From Adiantum capillus-veneris (lineage: Eukaryota > Streptophyta > Polypodiopsida > Polypodiales > Pteridaceae), in the NCBI GenBank assembly GCA_014529385.2, contig CM043971.1, positions 60,716,709-60,780,708 of the forward strand: a stretch of DNA of 64,000 nt. The letters run 5' to 3'. The position numbers and the translations under genes are program-made. Position 1 is the stretch's first letter, and the number at the start of each line of letters is the position of its first letter. Shown here one piece after another: positions 1-12,279 of the stretch. The notes under the pieces are model-generated. The model was not told the DNA's origin. It saw only the letters and a list, made by a program, of their open reading frames with translations, and made no database searches.

Positions 1-128
1 CAGTGGTGACGGAGGAAGGGGGCATCATCATGTATGCGTCCACACTGGTTCCTTGTCTTGCTGCTCATCCATAGACGAGAACAACAGGACAGGCGCCTCT
101 GTCCACAACCCTTCTCGTTGCACGAGCG

Positions 129-347
129 TCACCTTGACATACAACAATGTGATCTTTCAATAGAAGCATAGCAACAGAACGCCTGATTGCTATGACTCCA
201 ACATTTTTGTAGGATCCAATGACACTGAACATTGACATTTTCTTCAGGCTGGATTAGGATAGAAATCTCTATCGGCTGCATTTCCAACAGTCTCATAGCA
301 TCAACATAAAAAAGTGATGAACGAGCATGTGAAGGCAATGAGTTTTG
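129..347 (-). CDS. candidate terminal exon of an unrecognised host gene
   Basis: An open reading frame of about 70 codons runs leftward to a stop at 129-131. A possible splice acceptor (…GATGTCAG) lies just upstream on the minus strand near 373, so the exon could start a little before the first ATG at 338. The translation has no low-complexity bias and ends in a Cys/Ser-rich tail, but I recognise no domain. It could equally be a chance ORF. It is listed because this left edge has no visible retroelement sequence and a second non-repetitive ORF lies close by on the same strand (487-810). Confidence 0.15.
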   Translation of the reverse strand, partial: QNSLPSHARSSLFYVDAMRLLEMQPIEISILIQPEENVNVQCHWILQKCWSHSNQAFCCYASIERSHCCMSR

Positions 348-486
348 GTGATTCGATTGATCATTGATTGAAATCTGACATCTTCTATTTCAGTAGCACT
401 AGAACAGACCTCTGCCATGGGTTGACCACACGAAATATCATATCTTTGAGCATGCTTATCATGTCGGCAAGCATTGGAAGTACCTT

Positions 487-810
487 CTAGCTTGATGATC
501 TATGAAATATAAGCAGGATTTGAAAGGTCTTCGGTACTTTTTTTCCGTTCTTCCCGGCTTGTTGCTGCATGGGCAACTGCGTGGAAAAGAATTGGTGTGA
601 ATCTTGAGAATTAGGCATGGGGACCTTCTGCATATCATTTCCATGAACATTGAAGGATGGCTGACAGCATAGGATTGATGAATCTGCATGAGATATACTT
701 GGAGTGGCATAATGCTGGCCATAACTAGTTGCACCTACAGAAACGAGTTGAGTAAGCTTGTTGAAGCTGGACATACTGCTCAACTGGCCATTGGGTCTTG
801 TTGCACATAA
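487..810 (-). CDS. candidate internal exon, Ser/Gln-rich, unrecognised
   Basis: This minus-strand frame encodes about 100 residues rich in Ser, Gln, His and Asn, with a QLPMQQQ stretch, resembling the disordered activation regions of plant regulators. The frame stays open upstream of the first ATG (783) to about 810. A possible splice donor (AAA|GTACCG) sits around 545, after which the translation looks less protein-like. No DNA-binding or catalytic domain is visible. It may belong to the same gene as 129-347. The alternative is non-coding DNA with a chance ORF. Confidence 0.2.
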   Translation of the reverse strand, partial: LCATRPNGQLSSMSSFNKLTQLVSVGATSYGQHYATPSISHADSSILCCQPSFNVHGNDMQKVPMPNSQDSHQFFSTQLPMQQQAGKNGKKVPKTFQILLIFHRSSS

Positions 811-1242
811 ATATGCTATGATCGCTACGCAGGGAAGGTGAAGGTAGCCTTATAATTAGGTATTGATGCTTCACTACAAAAGAAGGCTGATTCCAATATG
901 CCGATGGGGCAAACAATGACATTGTCGACCTTGTACTGCCGGAATGAATATGGAGGAGCTTGGCCTATAGACTCTATGTTACTGAAGAATGCTCTCGTCA
1001 TGTCGACAAGGTAGGATTTTCTTCATAGCTCTTCGCTTTCATGTGAGTAGGTATAAGGTGCCAGTACCATAGATGCCACTTCTAGTGCCAGAGATGGGAG
1101 TTGCTGCAACACCATAGATGGGCGTTTCCACTTCCAGCACCATAGATCAAATAATGAGAAGGCAGTAGGGTTTGTGTTTGATGGTTACATTAAAGCTCAT
1201 GTGCAAACAAAGCCATCATTGGCTGCGTAAAATTGTCATAGC

Positions 1243-1245
<3 letters not shown>

Positions 1246-1332
<87 letters not shown>
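1246..1332. repeat. (CT)n microsatellite, about 43 units
   Basis: An uninterrupted CT dinucleotide tract. It generates a spurious Ser-Leu repeat ORF on the plus strand, which is not annotated as a gene. Confidence 0.97.
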
Positions 1333-1335
<3 letters not shown>

Positions 1336-2530
1336 CTGTGGCCAAAGACAAACCTACAGACAAAGCTCCGAGTTGCTTCAGGGAACTTGCGAGCTGCTTG
1401 TGAAGAAAATCGAAGTGCTTCTCATGAGAGAAATCGATCAATGCATACTGCTTTTTTTATTTTATTCACTTGGTAGCATTTCACGTGCAATTTTTTTTAT
1501 TTAGAGCTTTTCATTGCAACGATAATTTTAAAAAAAATTAAATCTATTGCCACGTGGTGGCTTCTGCGTTCAGATACTGGTGAAAGAGCCTTGGACTCAA
1601 GTAACAAGTGATAAACTCACCAGGCTTGCTAGGTATAACAAAAATTTCTTTTTGACATGCAATATTCCAAGCTCCTTTTCATATGGTGTGTAATGCGACA
1701 AACCATGAAATTTGACATAATATAACTTAACTCAAGGGTATAAATACAAAAAATGATAGGCAATTTTGAGATTCTAGCATGTCAATGACATGAGATTTTT
1801 TTAAAGGACTTGTTTTGATAAAGGGCCAAAAAAATTAGGTGACAATTTTAGGCCTTGATCAAAGTCTAGATCCCACATTAAAAGCTCTACATCTAAGCTT
1901 TGGGTAGATGTATAATGATGGTTAAAGGTGGTTTAAGCAAAGAAACAAGCCAACAACTTAAATAGGAGCATAAGGGTTCTATTAACGAGAATGGTAGAAG
2001 GATTTGAGGAGCCAAGATAGCATTGGGCTCAAGGGAATGCCAAGAGCGGGTATTAAAAGCAAGAATAAAGAAGGGGACTTGGTGTGTAAGAAACTCGGGA
2101 CACAAATTTTAAACACAACAGCAAATTACGTATGAGTTCGACAAAGCATGAACTGGCATAGTATCAAATATTCAAATATTTGCATTAACATTCTTGAGAG
2201 CATTCTGTGATGAGTACATTGCACACCTCTCACAACCAAAAAAAAAAAAGCAATAGAAGAAAAGTGTGTTTTTAGAGAACGGAGATGAGCAGGGAAGAAC
2301 ATGAGAAAAAGTAAGAGATAGGAAGGAGTCAATAGGGACGAGGGGAAAGAAAACTCATGGGAAGAATAAGCAGCTCTTAGTTTTGTAGATCAAGAGAGAT
2401 GTAGGCATTATCAATGTGTGATTTACACTAAAACACAGACAACATGCTATTTTCTCATGGAGAAATATCCTTTATTACAACTCCTTGTAGAGACACCTCT
2501 TTAGTCTAAGTCTCTACACTATCAATAGAT
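1333..2530. other. AT-rich stretch with no recognisable gene
   Basis: I see only short ORFs without domain similarity, A/T homopolymers (for example around 1529 and 2240) and no LTR, primer site or tandem repeat. Nothing in it resembles the retroelements to the right. Confidence 0.5.
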
Positions 2531-3104
2531 GCTAACCCTCACGGACACCCTATCACCTTCGAAAGACGCATATTATTTATTAGATTGAGTCATGGATCGG
2601 GCTTGTTGGTCCAATAGGTGTGTAGGTGATCGTCGATGAGAGGCGTACCACTTATCTTATTTTTACAGTAGTTTTACAATGACCGGCCACTGTGGGCACC
2701 CATGTGTGAATGAACCAAACTCTTATAAAGGTCCATTTGACCTAAAAATCCTCATTCTCTGAGGTGTAAGCTAATAAGTGCTCTTGCAAAGCTTGACATC
2801 TCTGAGGTGTGAGCTAAGAAGTGCTCAGAGAATGAGTATTTAGCTTGCAAGAGCACTTCTTAGCTTACACCTCAGAGAATGAGGATTTTTAGGTCAAATT
2901 GACCTTTTATAAGAGTTTGGTTCATTCACACATGGGCACCCACAATGGTCGGTAGTTGTAAAACTTCTATAAAATTAGGATAAGTGGTTCGCCTCTCATC
3001 GGCGATTAGCTACACACCTAATTGACAGACAAGCCCAATACATGACTCAATCAAATAAATAATATGCGTCCATCAAAGGTGATAGGGTGTCCATGAGGGT
3101 TAAC
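2531..3104. repeat. long inverted repeat (hairpin/foldback or MITE-like element)
   Basis: The left arm (about 2531-2794) and right arm (about 2842-3104) are reverse complements with scattered mismatches, about 264 bp each, separated by about 47 bp. The outer ends read GCTAACCCTCACGGACACCC on the left and the complement of GTTAACCCTCATGGACACCC on the right. The spacer repeats part of the inner stem (a CTCTGAGGTGTGAGCTAAG-like sequence). There is no coding capacity and no clear target-site duplication at these borders. It resembles a non-autonomous foldback or MITE transposon; the family is unknown. Confidence 0.85.
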
Positions 3105-3754
3105 AATAGCAAATGGAGACAAGGTTAACCTCCACGATGCTGCCTTCCCCATCTCCACCCATCATCTCTACTTGTGGCCAAGATCCACTATGCACATTAG
3201 CAAAAACTCTTGAGTGCACCATGTCCCACCCCGCCAAACAGCCTTCAACAAACCTAAGGAGGACGTGGGCATGCATCAGGTTAATTGGTCAAATCCAAGG
3301 AGGATGTGGGCGTGCATTAGGTGGTTCGAATGCTCTAAGGGTCTTGAGGTCGAGGGCAATGCAAAAGTTTTGGAAAAAAAAAAGAATTGCAACAAGTTGA
3401 ATATTTAAAATGCAGGGATGAAAAGAATGAGGAGCATACCAAGATCTGGAGCTATGGAAGCTGCTACTTGCATTGAGCACATCATGGCAGCGTCCATGCT
3501 TGTGCCAAGTAAAGATGCGGAGCATGTGGATGCAATCCACCTCATTTCCAAGCACATTAGCCAAGCAAAGCTACTAAAGGTGGCATGCAACCGACACCTG
3601 CAGGTGGCAATCATGAATGCTAAAGCGCGTCGTTGATGAACTACGGCAAGCAAGCACTCATCCCTACACCTTAACCGGCTCTCCAGGAGATGATAGCGCA
3701 GAAGAACAAAGGGCAAAAGTCTTCCAGCACAATATGATGCATGCTATAGTGGCT
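3105..3754. other. unique stretch, no gene recognised
   Basis: Short overlapping ORFs occur on both strands (3113-3400 plus, 3405-3716 minus, 3418-3636 plus), but none shows a known domain and they overlap antisense to each other. A short degenerate direct repeat (AGGAGGACGTGGGCATGCAT / AGGAGGATGTGGGCGTGCAT) is visible at about 3258 and 3298. I call no gene. Confidence 0.45.
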
Positions 3755-4517
3755 CACATCAAACCCCTCAAAGCCCATTCGTCCTTCCCTATGTAAACGT
3801 GAAACGACTTGGAACAAAAGACCAAACCTTTACAAAATTGCATAGAGCTTGACAACACGCACAAACAACCATGGTAGATAGCATTGCAAACCACAGGAGA
3901 AACTATACCCTAGAAACAATGCACCTAAAGTCATAACGTTCCCTAGCCCTACACCTTCACTTCCCTTGAGACGAGAGGTAAGAGCCCCCACCCACCTTCA
4001 ATTCCCTCCAAACCTATTCTATCTACCCATGTACCCACTATATGCAATGATGCTAAAGACACGATGCTTGATTCCTCTTCTCAAGACCACCTTCTCAATG
4101 CTTCATCATTTTCTTGACACGGTTTTGCAACTATCTTATTTCAACCAGTAAGCATTTTTTGCCTATCAAAAACTGCTTGAAAATACAACTCAACTGTTTT
4201 TCTATTTTAGTCACAGCAAAAAGAGAAGGCATCTCTATAGCCTTTTCCCTTTGGACAAGCCAAAAAGAGAGGTTGGTTTTAAAAAATGCACATTTTTTGA
4301 CTGGTTAAAAGGAATAGAAGATAGTTACAGCAAAGACATGCAAATACGCTCTGATGATGACCAAAGAGAATCATTGATTTAGAAGCACACTTCCATAAGT
4401 TCTTGGTCTTCAATTGAAAGAGAAACTCCCAAGAGTCCCAACTTCCAAGGGTTATAAACTTATGATTATAAAAGTAGCTGACACTGAAATAATATCCGAC
4501 TCTACGGATCTCTCAAG

Positions 4518-4630
<113 letters not shown>

Positions 4631-4693
4631 TTCGTGTCATGCCCTGTAGGTTGCATCCCTCGTATATTTGTTTGGGTCGGTATGGGTGGGGTT

Positions 4694-4710
4694 GGGGGGG
4701 GGGGGGGGGG
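4694..4710. repeat. poly-G tract, 17 bases
   Basis: A guanine homopolymer; the duplicate at 25814-25845 is about twice as long. Long G runs are error-prone in replication and in sequencing. Confidence 0.9.
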
Positions 4711-5024
4711 AGCCGATGCAAAGTGGTACATACAAGGGTAGTTTTGAATGCGAGCTACAAGGAGGCACTATTGAGCAAGTTAGTGGATGAGAAAGCAACA
4801 CAAGGGTGAGTGAGAATGGGACTGCAAAGTGTAGAGGGGACAATGGAACTGTGAACAACAATCGATAGCTTGTTGGGGTCATGAAACAAGAAAAGCTTGT
4901 TGCTATGCTTAGAGATTGCTAGAGAGCATGTGGAATGAGCCTTATAACGACAAGGGTTGTTATGTGGAGGTGATGGGTAATGGAGACCTTTGCTATCAAA
5001 TGTCAAAGAACCAATATGAGAGAA

Positions 5025-5027
<3 letters not shown>

Positions 5028-5074
<47 letters not shown>
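5028..5074. repeat. (GA)n microsatellite
   Basis: A GA tract that stops 18 bp before the LTR start of element 1. The duplicate at 26058-26141 is nearly twice as long. Confidence 0.95.
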
Positions 5075-5078
<4 letters not shown>

Positions 5079-5092
5079 TGGTCCAATTCGAA

Positions 5093-6598
5093 TGTCATAA
5101 TAACCAATATCTAATTCTCCTAAATGATTTTCTCATGTTAAACTGATCATTTAATAAGGGGAAGTACTAGGGGAGAAAAAGCTAGAATATTGGTAAGGCT
5201 AGCCAACTGGTCACCATAGGCATCCAAAGGAGGGAAAATAGGGATCCAAAAGGGGGGCATATGCAAAAGAGCAATGTGCATGAATGGTGCTTCAAAGACC
5301 TTAGGGTTTAGCCTATTAAGACTTCCAAAAAGTGTAGGTTCCAAAATTAAATGAAATGCTCAATGGTCAAGCCTTAGGGAAATGTGGATGCTTGTGGGAA
5401 GACTCAAAAGTCTTCCCACATCCCTATCGAGGAGGGGGTAATCCAATTTTGTAGGGAATGAGAGAGAAACACACACACACTCTTCCAAGATTCCCTTTAC
5501 ACAAAGGGCGGCATAGTGGACACATGTCACATTCCTAGCCCAATTGCCCCCAAGGTGCATTCAAATCCTATTGGATGGCCATAGAGGTGGACCAATGAGG
5601 ATTAGGCTAGAGTCAATTTAACTTAATTCCTTTTAAAACACTTGATAAAAGAACCAATAGAAATTAATCTCTCTAAAAGACTATTGGACAACCTACCAAA
5701 GGGTCCAATGAGAATTCAGTAGCCCAATGGATTGCTTGATTCCTATTGGCCAGAAGACTTAGAGATTCAATGAGAGTTTGATTTAATTAATTAAATACCT
5801 AAATCTCTCACAAAAGGTTAAAGGGGGACACATGTTACAAGGCTAGCAATTATGCTTCTAATTTCCTATTGGCTAAGCTTGGCATGAGCCAATGAGGGGC
5901 TAGCAACAAGAAATAGCATGCGGGGTTGACCAAGAGAGAGAGGGGGCTGTTTTTTGGAAGGGATTGTCACACACACACTCACACAAGCTCATGTGTGAAG
6001 TAAAGAAGAATATGTCCTTCTCAAGATTTAATGGAAAGGTCATCATCTACTCAAAGCTTGTGAGAAGGGAGGCCTACACCAACAACTCTTGGCTTTGTGA
6101 TGCAAATCCAACCAAGAGCCAAGCTTCAGTGCATGCTCATCTCCTCTACCATGCTAATTATTAAGCCATGCTAAGCTATTAAGAGTGATTATGTGAGGAG
6201 AAATACTTATTTCTCATAAGAATACTTCTTCTTCCTTTAGACCTACTCTCATACCCCGCTAGCTCTCACCATCTTTGAAGGTGTGTGAGGCCTTGGGTCT
6301 AAGACTGTGAGGGAATTGATGTTGTGTTTTCAAGTGTAAGCTTGGTGCTTGAAGCTTCCATCTTCATTGCACCAACAAGTTATTGAAGGAACACAAAATA
6401 CTGTATTGTAAAATGTCTCCCTTGATGGGGAAAACCTATAATACAAAGTCTTTTGGAGGGGGGACCGGCTCCATGAAAATCTGGTCCTCAGCTGTTGTCA
6501 ATAGCTTAATTTCTCTCTCTCTTTGAAGTATTATTCATGCCTATCTAGCTAAATGTTATGATCTTGTTGCTCTCTCTACTAGACCATTAAGTGTTACA
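5093..6598 (+). repeat. 5' LTR of element 1 (1,506 bp)
   Basis: It starts TGTCATAATAACC and ends GTGTTACA directly before the primer-binding site. Its first 170 bp are matched by the start of the truncated 3' LTR at 12280-12457. A complete relative of this LTR lies at 26158-27788. It contains a short CA tract (about 5468-5480) that has expanded to about 62 bp in the relative. Confidence 0.88.
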
Positions 6599-6599
6599 T

Positions 6600-6611
6600 T
6601 GGTATCAGAGC
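6600..6611 (+). promoter_or_regulatory. primer-binding site, initiator Met-tRNA type
   Basis: TGGTATCAGAGC begins two bases after the LTR end. This is the standard plant retrotransposon primer site complementary to the 3' end of initiator tRNA-Met, where minus-strand DNA synthesis starts. Confidence 0.93.
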
Positions 6612-7013
6612 TATTGGTTTCTCCTTCTTGCTCAAGAAGAGATGTCCTCAAGCTGACTATAAATGGTTGGTATTATTAATTGCAATTGAGTAAGTAGAAT
6701 AGAGATTTTTCAGCCTTGTAGTGTGTCTTATTTGTGCAGATAACAGGGCATCACCATTGAGAGCTATGGTCTTAATAGTGGAGTCCTGCGGGGCTTGCTG
6801 GACGGCTTAAGCGCTATTGAGCTATTTAGAAGCTTGACAGGAGTTAGTGTTGTTTTGGTGGTGAAAGACCCTCTCTTCTATTCCTTGCAATTAATGATAT
6901 TTGAGCCATGGGTACAGGAGCTTGAGTGCTTTTCTAAAGGGTTAAGAGGAGTAGCAACTAGGGCTTGAAGTGCCAAAGTAGACTTAAAAATTTTACACCT
7001 AAAATTTGTTAGA

Positions 7014-8535
7014 ATGGATGACAATAGTAAAGAGAGTGAAATTAATGTTGATACCTTTGATTTTGCTAATGCACAAGCTACTAAATATGCCCATATGCTT
7101 GTTAACTACCTTGTTACTAGGCTTCAACAAGCCATGGGCAATCCATCCCTCCAAGGTGAAGTGAAACGGTAGCTACGTACTCATGGGATTCTCCAAAATC
7201 CCCACCAAGAACAGAGAGTACATAGGAAGCCTCCTTGTGAGACTTCTAAAAGAGGCCTCTCTCCGATAAGGGAAGAAGAAGAGGATCCGTACAAAGGGCT
7301 CAAAAGTATATTACTTGACGACGCATCTCCTTCCCAAAGGAGAACTCAAGTTTCAAGGGTAGAGCCCTCACCAAAATAATGAGAAAGAAGTGAGCCTCTT
7401 GCCACCTCACCAGAGATGGCTCCACAAAGACGGCAGGAAAAACGCTCTCCAACACCCCCTCAATGGAGAAGACCATTGCATACTTCTCCACACCATAATT
7501 CAAAGAGGGACGAGAGAAAGCAAGAGAAGAAAACTGTGAGAAAGAGGTCACCCTATTCTCCATCTTCTTCATCCTCTTCCTCTTCTGAAGAAAGTGATGG
7601 TGTAGACAAGGAGGAACAAGGGAAGAAAAAGGTGAGAAAGAGGTCACCCTCTTCTCCATCCTCCTCATACTCTTCCTCTTCTGAAGAAAGTGATGGTGTA
7701 GCTCTTGAACCACCTAAAAGAAGAGGCCATAGGAAATCCTATGCCGTGTGGAAGAGGTCCTCCAAGCTCAAAATGTTCAAAGAGGGAGGAAATAACATCT
7801 CTTTCCTTACCTACGATGGCACCTTTGGTGCTACAAACAAAGTCTTGGCCTTCATCCAACAATTCAATATGGCATATTGGAGATGAGGGCTTCATGAAGT
7901 CCTCTAAGCTACACATTTTCAAAAGTTTGCCAGGCAATAGTGGTCTAGCCTACGAGAAAATGATGAAGCTCCACAAACATGGAAAGCTTTAAGAGCTTCC
8001 ATTATAAAGAAATTTTTGGCTACCGATGCCAAAGACACGGTACTCACAAAATGGCAAATCTTGAAGCTCTCTCCCTAAAAATTGACTCACAAATATGTAG
8101 ACAAGTTTTGGGATTTACATCTCAAAGCCGCTGTCTTTAGAAAGATGGATTTTGGAGAGCAAAAAAAACAAATTTGTGTGGGTTTACTGAAGATATGGCG
8201 GAGTATGTCAACTCCCAAAGGCCACGCACCATATCTGCGGTCATACACCATACCATGGTGGATTCATGAATCAAATTCCAACAAGGGGCTAAGAGAAATC
8301 CTAAGCCCATAGAAAACAAGGACTGTAACAAGCCTAAAGGGAAGGACAATCTCCAAAAGTCTCCTAAAGGAAACACCAACAACAACAAAGCTAAGGAGAA
8401 GGGAGTTTATAAAGGCAAAAATAAACTCTCTCCTGATGAGCTTGAGTGTTATCATAAAGATAACCGCTGTTTCAAGTGGGGGAGCAAGGGCATGCCTATC
8501 GTGCTTGTCCCCACAAGAATACACAAAATGAGCCT
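7014..8535 (+). pseudogene. gag: gag of element 1 (broken)
   Basis: Gag would form the cytoplasmic virus-like particle. A first ATG frame (7014-7172, 52 codons) ends in TAG. The main body resumes at about 7416 with a basic, Ser-rich segment containing a 32-codon tandem duplication (repeat starts at 7536 and 7632; KRSP…SPSSS…EESDGV pattern). The capsid-like part follows from about 7790, spread over two to three frames. A decayed CCHC-type knuckle (a CFKWGSKGHA…C-like pattern) is seen near 8470-8515. Stops at about 7170, 7884, 7989 and 8088 and several frame changes make it non-functional. Confidence 0.8.
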
Positions 8536-10440
8536 CCTAGGGCTACCTTGGTCGAAATCCAAGAAGAGGAAGCTCACCACAAAGGATTTCCTCTATGCCA
8601 TGCTTGGGGAAAGGTAAGAGAACATGATGCTTTCATTCTCTTTTACCCTGGTTCTACTCACAATTTCATATCCACAGAGTTGGCCACCAAGCTAGGCATC
8701 CAAGCCTATGAGATGGGAGATGTCCTACCTGTCGATGGTGCTTTAAAGGGGCAAGAATCCTCAGTCACTTCCTTAATTGGTAAATTGAGGCTACATGTCC
8801 CAAGCTCCATGGACAAGTAGGATTTCTTTATCTATTCTCTCAAGCACGAGGATGTAATCCTAGGGGCACCATGGTTTGATTGCATGGTTGCCAATGTTAA
8901 ACTCCCTAAAAGGCAAATCTAATTTAGGTTTAGGAAAAAGATATATACATAGATGCTAAGGAATTGGGTAGTACCATACCTCTTCTACATAAGCAATCTT
9001 TCAATAAGTCAATAAAGAGCTCTATTTCTGTGTACATGGTTTTTGTTAAATATTCTCAAAATGAACCTAATGCTTTAGCAAAATAAAATATAAACAACCA
9101 AAAGGAATTAGAGTTATGCAATTTCCTCAAGGGATTTCAAGATGTTTTTATTGATGATATCCCTTGTGAACTACCTCCAAAACGAGGCAATGATGACCAT
9201 GCAATTGAACTTCTTCCAGGAAGTTCACCGCATAATAAACCTCCTTATAGAGTTTCTCAAGCTCAACAAGAGGAGATTATGGGGCAAGTGCATGAGTTAG
9301 TTGAAAAGGGCATGGTTAGGCCAAGCTCATCTCCATTTTTTTCACCAATGTTATTAATGCAAAAGAAAGACGACACATATCGTATATGTGTCAACTATAG
9401 AGAACTAAATAGGATCATTTTCAAAAATAGGTTTCCTGTTCCACGAGTAGAAGAACTATTTGATAAGCTACGAGGGTTGACCTACTTCAGTAGTATTGAC
9501 CTAAAACGTGGCTACAATCAAATAAGGATAGTTGATCAAGACATTGTAAAGACCACATTTGGTCTTTATGAGTACATTGTCATGCCTTTTGGCTTGACCA
9601 ATGCACTAACCGCATTTAACCGCTTGATGGAGAAGCTATTTAGACCTCATAGAACCTTTATTGGAGTGTTTGACGGTAAATTCATCTACTCTAACTCACT
9701 AGACGAACACAAGAAACACCTCCAAGTAATATTTCAAGTCTTAGAGAGAATAAACTTTATATTAATTGAAGGAAAAGTGATTTTTTGTTACAAGAGGTTC
9801 AATATTTAGGTCACATTATCTCTCAAGATGGCATCCAAATGGATTCATCAAAGCTAGACATAATAAAAGGATGGCATAATCCAAGAGATCTACATGAACT
9901 AAGAAGCTTTATATGAATGTGTGCATACTATAGACACTTCATAGAAAAGTTCTCACAAATTGCGGGACCATTGCATGAGCTAACAAAGAAAAACGCTATG
10001 TATATATGGTCCACCAAGGAGAACAATGATTTTGAAAAGCTTAAATAAAATCTCATCTCTGAACCTGTGCTTACACTTCGGAATCTCTCAAAGCCATTTG
10101 AGATCCAATGGAACGCTTGTGGTGATTACCTTGGACTATTTTGCTCAAAGAAGGACACGCCATAGCCTATGAAAGTCGAAGGCTTGACCCTGTTGAGCAG
10201 GCTCTAGGCATATATGAGAAGGAAATCTTAGTAGTTCTACATGCTCTAGACTCGTGGAAACACTATTTATTGGGGACTCCTTTCATTCTGTGGATGGATC
10301 ACCAAAGCCTTAAGTACTCCATGACGCAAACCAAGCTCCAACAAACAAATGAGGTGCGCAAATTTACTTTCACAATTTCATTTTCATATTGCTCACATTG
10401 CTGGCAATCATAATCAAGTAGCGGATGCACTCTCAAGTCG
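8536..10440 (+). pseudogene. pol: protease, reverse transcriptase and RNase H of element 1 (broken)
   Basis: The protease core around 8625-8700 reads LFYPGSTHNFIS; the family has an Asp where this copy has Tyr before PGSTHNF, so the catalytic residue appears lost. Reverse transcriptase spans about 9110-9900, with the classic CVNYRELN, FPVPRVEELFDKL, FSSIDLKRGYNQI and MPFGLTNA motifs. The catalytic FVDD position reads VFDGKF, another inactivating change. RNase H occupies about 10040-10430 (KEGHAIAYESRRL, EKEILVVLHAL…WKHYLLG, WMDHQSLKY, then HIAGNHNQVADALSSRP in another frame). Stops and frame changes occur at about 8818, 9806, 10048 and 10413. Frame and family assignment are secure; function is gone. 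Confidence 0.9.
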
Positions 10441-11925
10441 ACCGAGAGTGAATGCAGTTTCGATAGCAACTCACAATGATCTATCTTCTATGATAGATGA
10501 GTACACTATTGATCTTGATTTTAGAGATGTGATTTCAGCCCTTGCACTCGGGAAGACAGAAAAATCATTTACCCTACAAGATGGTTATTTTCTCTATGGC
10601 AATAGACTATGTGCTACTAATGCACTACGCGAGAAAGTAATGTATGAATCTCATGCTCCTCCTTATGCGGCGCATATAGGGATTCTGTCTACCCTAAAAG
10701 AGATAGAAACATATTTCTATTGGCCTGCAATGAAAGAAAACATACAAGAGTATGTTTCAAAATGTGTGGTATGACAAAAGACAAAGTTTGATAGAGAGAA
10801 GCAACCAGGATTGCTTCAACCCTTGCCAATCCCTAATTCACCGTGGGAGAGCATATCCATGGATTTTATCTTTGGATTTCCAAAGTCTATCCATGGGATT
10901 ACAGGAATATGGACGATAGTAGACAGGTTTAGCAAACAAGCCCACTTCATGCCTGCCAAAAAGACTATCAAAGACCATGAAATGGCAGCCTTCTTTATAC
11001 ACAAATCTCCAAGTACCATGGCTTATTAATGTCCATAGTGTCAGATAGAGATCCTAGAATGACCATTAATTCTATAAGGGTCTCTCTGAGAATTTAGGGA
11101 CAAGGCTAAACTTCTCTTTGGCCTATCACCCGCAAACGGATGGACAAAGTGAAATAGCTAACCTAACGATTATGGATCTACTAAAAGCCTATGTAACGGA
11201 AGTAGATCAATAGTCCCAATGGGAGAAGTACTTACCCTTAGTGGAGTATGCTTACAATAACACTATACATACTTCCACGAGAAAAGAACCTTTTGAGGTA
11301 ATAGAGGGAAGATCAGAAAGTCCCTTGCTACTTAAGGTACATGGGAAAATCTTCGCTTGCAGATGAGTATAGCCGAGACCTACAAGAATCTTTCCAAAAT
11401 ATCAAGGATGGTATCTCTCTCACAGAAAAGGCAAAAGGCTGCTACTAATAAGCCCAGAAGATCTCAAGCGTTTAAACAAAATGATTGGGTCTTGCTTAAG
11501 TTTCCCAAGGTTCAATTAAGGCACACAACGGGAAAGAATCCTACGGGACACCAAAAGTACTATGCTAAGTCAGCAAAAAGGTAATATGTTCCCTTCTAGA
11601 TTCAAAGACCAACCTTTCAATTCAAGTTGCTCAGTCATTGGCTCATACACAATGCTTTCCATGTGAGCCTACTAAAGCCTTACAAAGGAGAGCCACCTCA
11701 GGAACCAGCTATTGAAGACCCACTGGAGATCAAGGTCCAAGAAGAGGTGTTGAAGCCCGAGTCCATTCTCCGACATGAAGACAAGGTATTGAGAGGCGGT
11801 TAAATTATCCGACGGTATCTTATTAAGTTTAAGAACTATGCTTTTGAAGATGCTAGATGGATGCAAGGCATACAATTAAAGGATAAGCTAAACCTTATCA
11901 ATGCTTACAATGCTTCCCTATACTA
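10441..11925 (+). pseudogene. pol: integrase and chromodomain-like tail of element 1 (broken)
   Basis: The integrase N-terminus shows the HH…CC zinc-binding region (about 10630-10775: HAPPYAAHIG, YFYWPAM, VSKCVV). The catalytic core begins SWESISMDFIFGFPKS-like at 10840 (first Asp), with SDRDPRMT at about 11040 (second Asp) and the YHPQTDGQSE-like region at about 11125. Stops lie at 10774 and 11027 and elsewhere. The far C-terminus (about 11690-11920) reads KPESILRHEDKVLRGG then RRYLIKFKNYAFEDARWM, the pattern of a retroelement chromodomain, which in related elements binds modified histones and steers integration into heterochromatin. Confidence 0.85.
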
Positions 11926-12279
11926 AGCAAATGTAAAAATGTTTATATGAACAAAATTTCTATCTTATAAGACCCTCTTTTTCTTTATTGAGCACAAATG
12001 TTAAGAAGCATGCATGCTTAGGATCATGTTTGCGTAGACAACATCTCCCGAACACCAAGTAGAGCTTGTCAATCTACTATGGAAGACTGATAGGACTGAC
12101 ACCGCGCAGACATGCTTGCGGTACTGAAGGCTCGCAAGCACCAAATGTATTAGTCATCCATTCTAGAACGGTGTCGTAGGGTAAAATAGGGATCCTCTAC
12201 CCGCTAGCAAATGGACTAATGACTAGGCTTTATCATCTCTACCTCTAGTTATTAACGACTCCTATGATTTTAAGAGAGA
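11926..12279 (+). other. 3' untranslated part of element 1 with polypurine tract
   Basis: Non-coding stretch between pol and the 3' LTR. It ends in a purine run, AAGAGAGAGG (about 12272-12281), placed where plus-strand DNA synthesis would start. A GC-containing imperfect repeat (GCTTGCGGTACTGAAGGCTCGCAAGC) around 12110-12140 could fold into a small hairpin. Confidence 0.6.

Noticed and set aside
1172-1504. Plus-strand ORF of 110 codons with a long Ser-Leu repeat
   Set aside because: It is produced by the (CT)n microsatellite; the flanking residues have no conserved domain.
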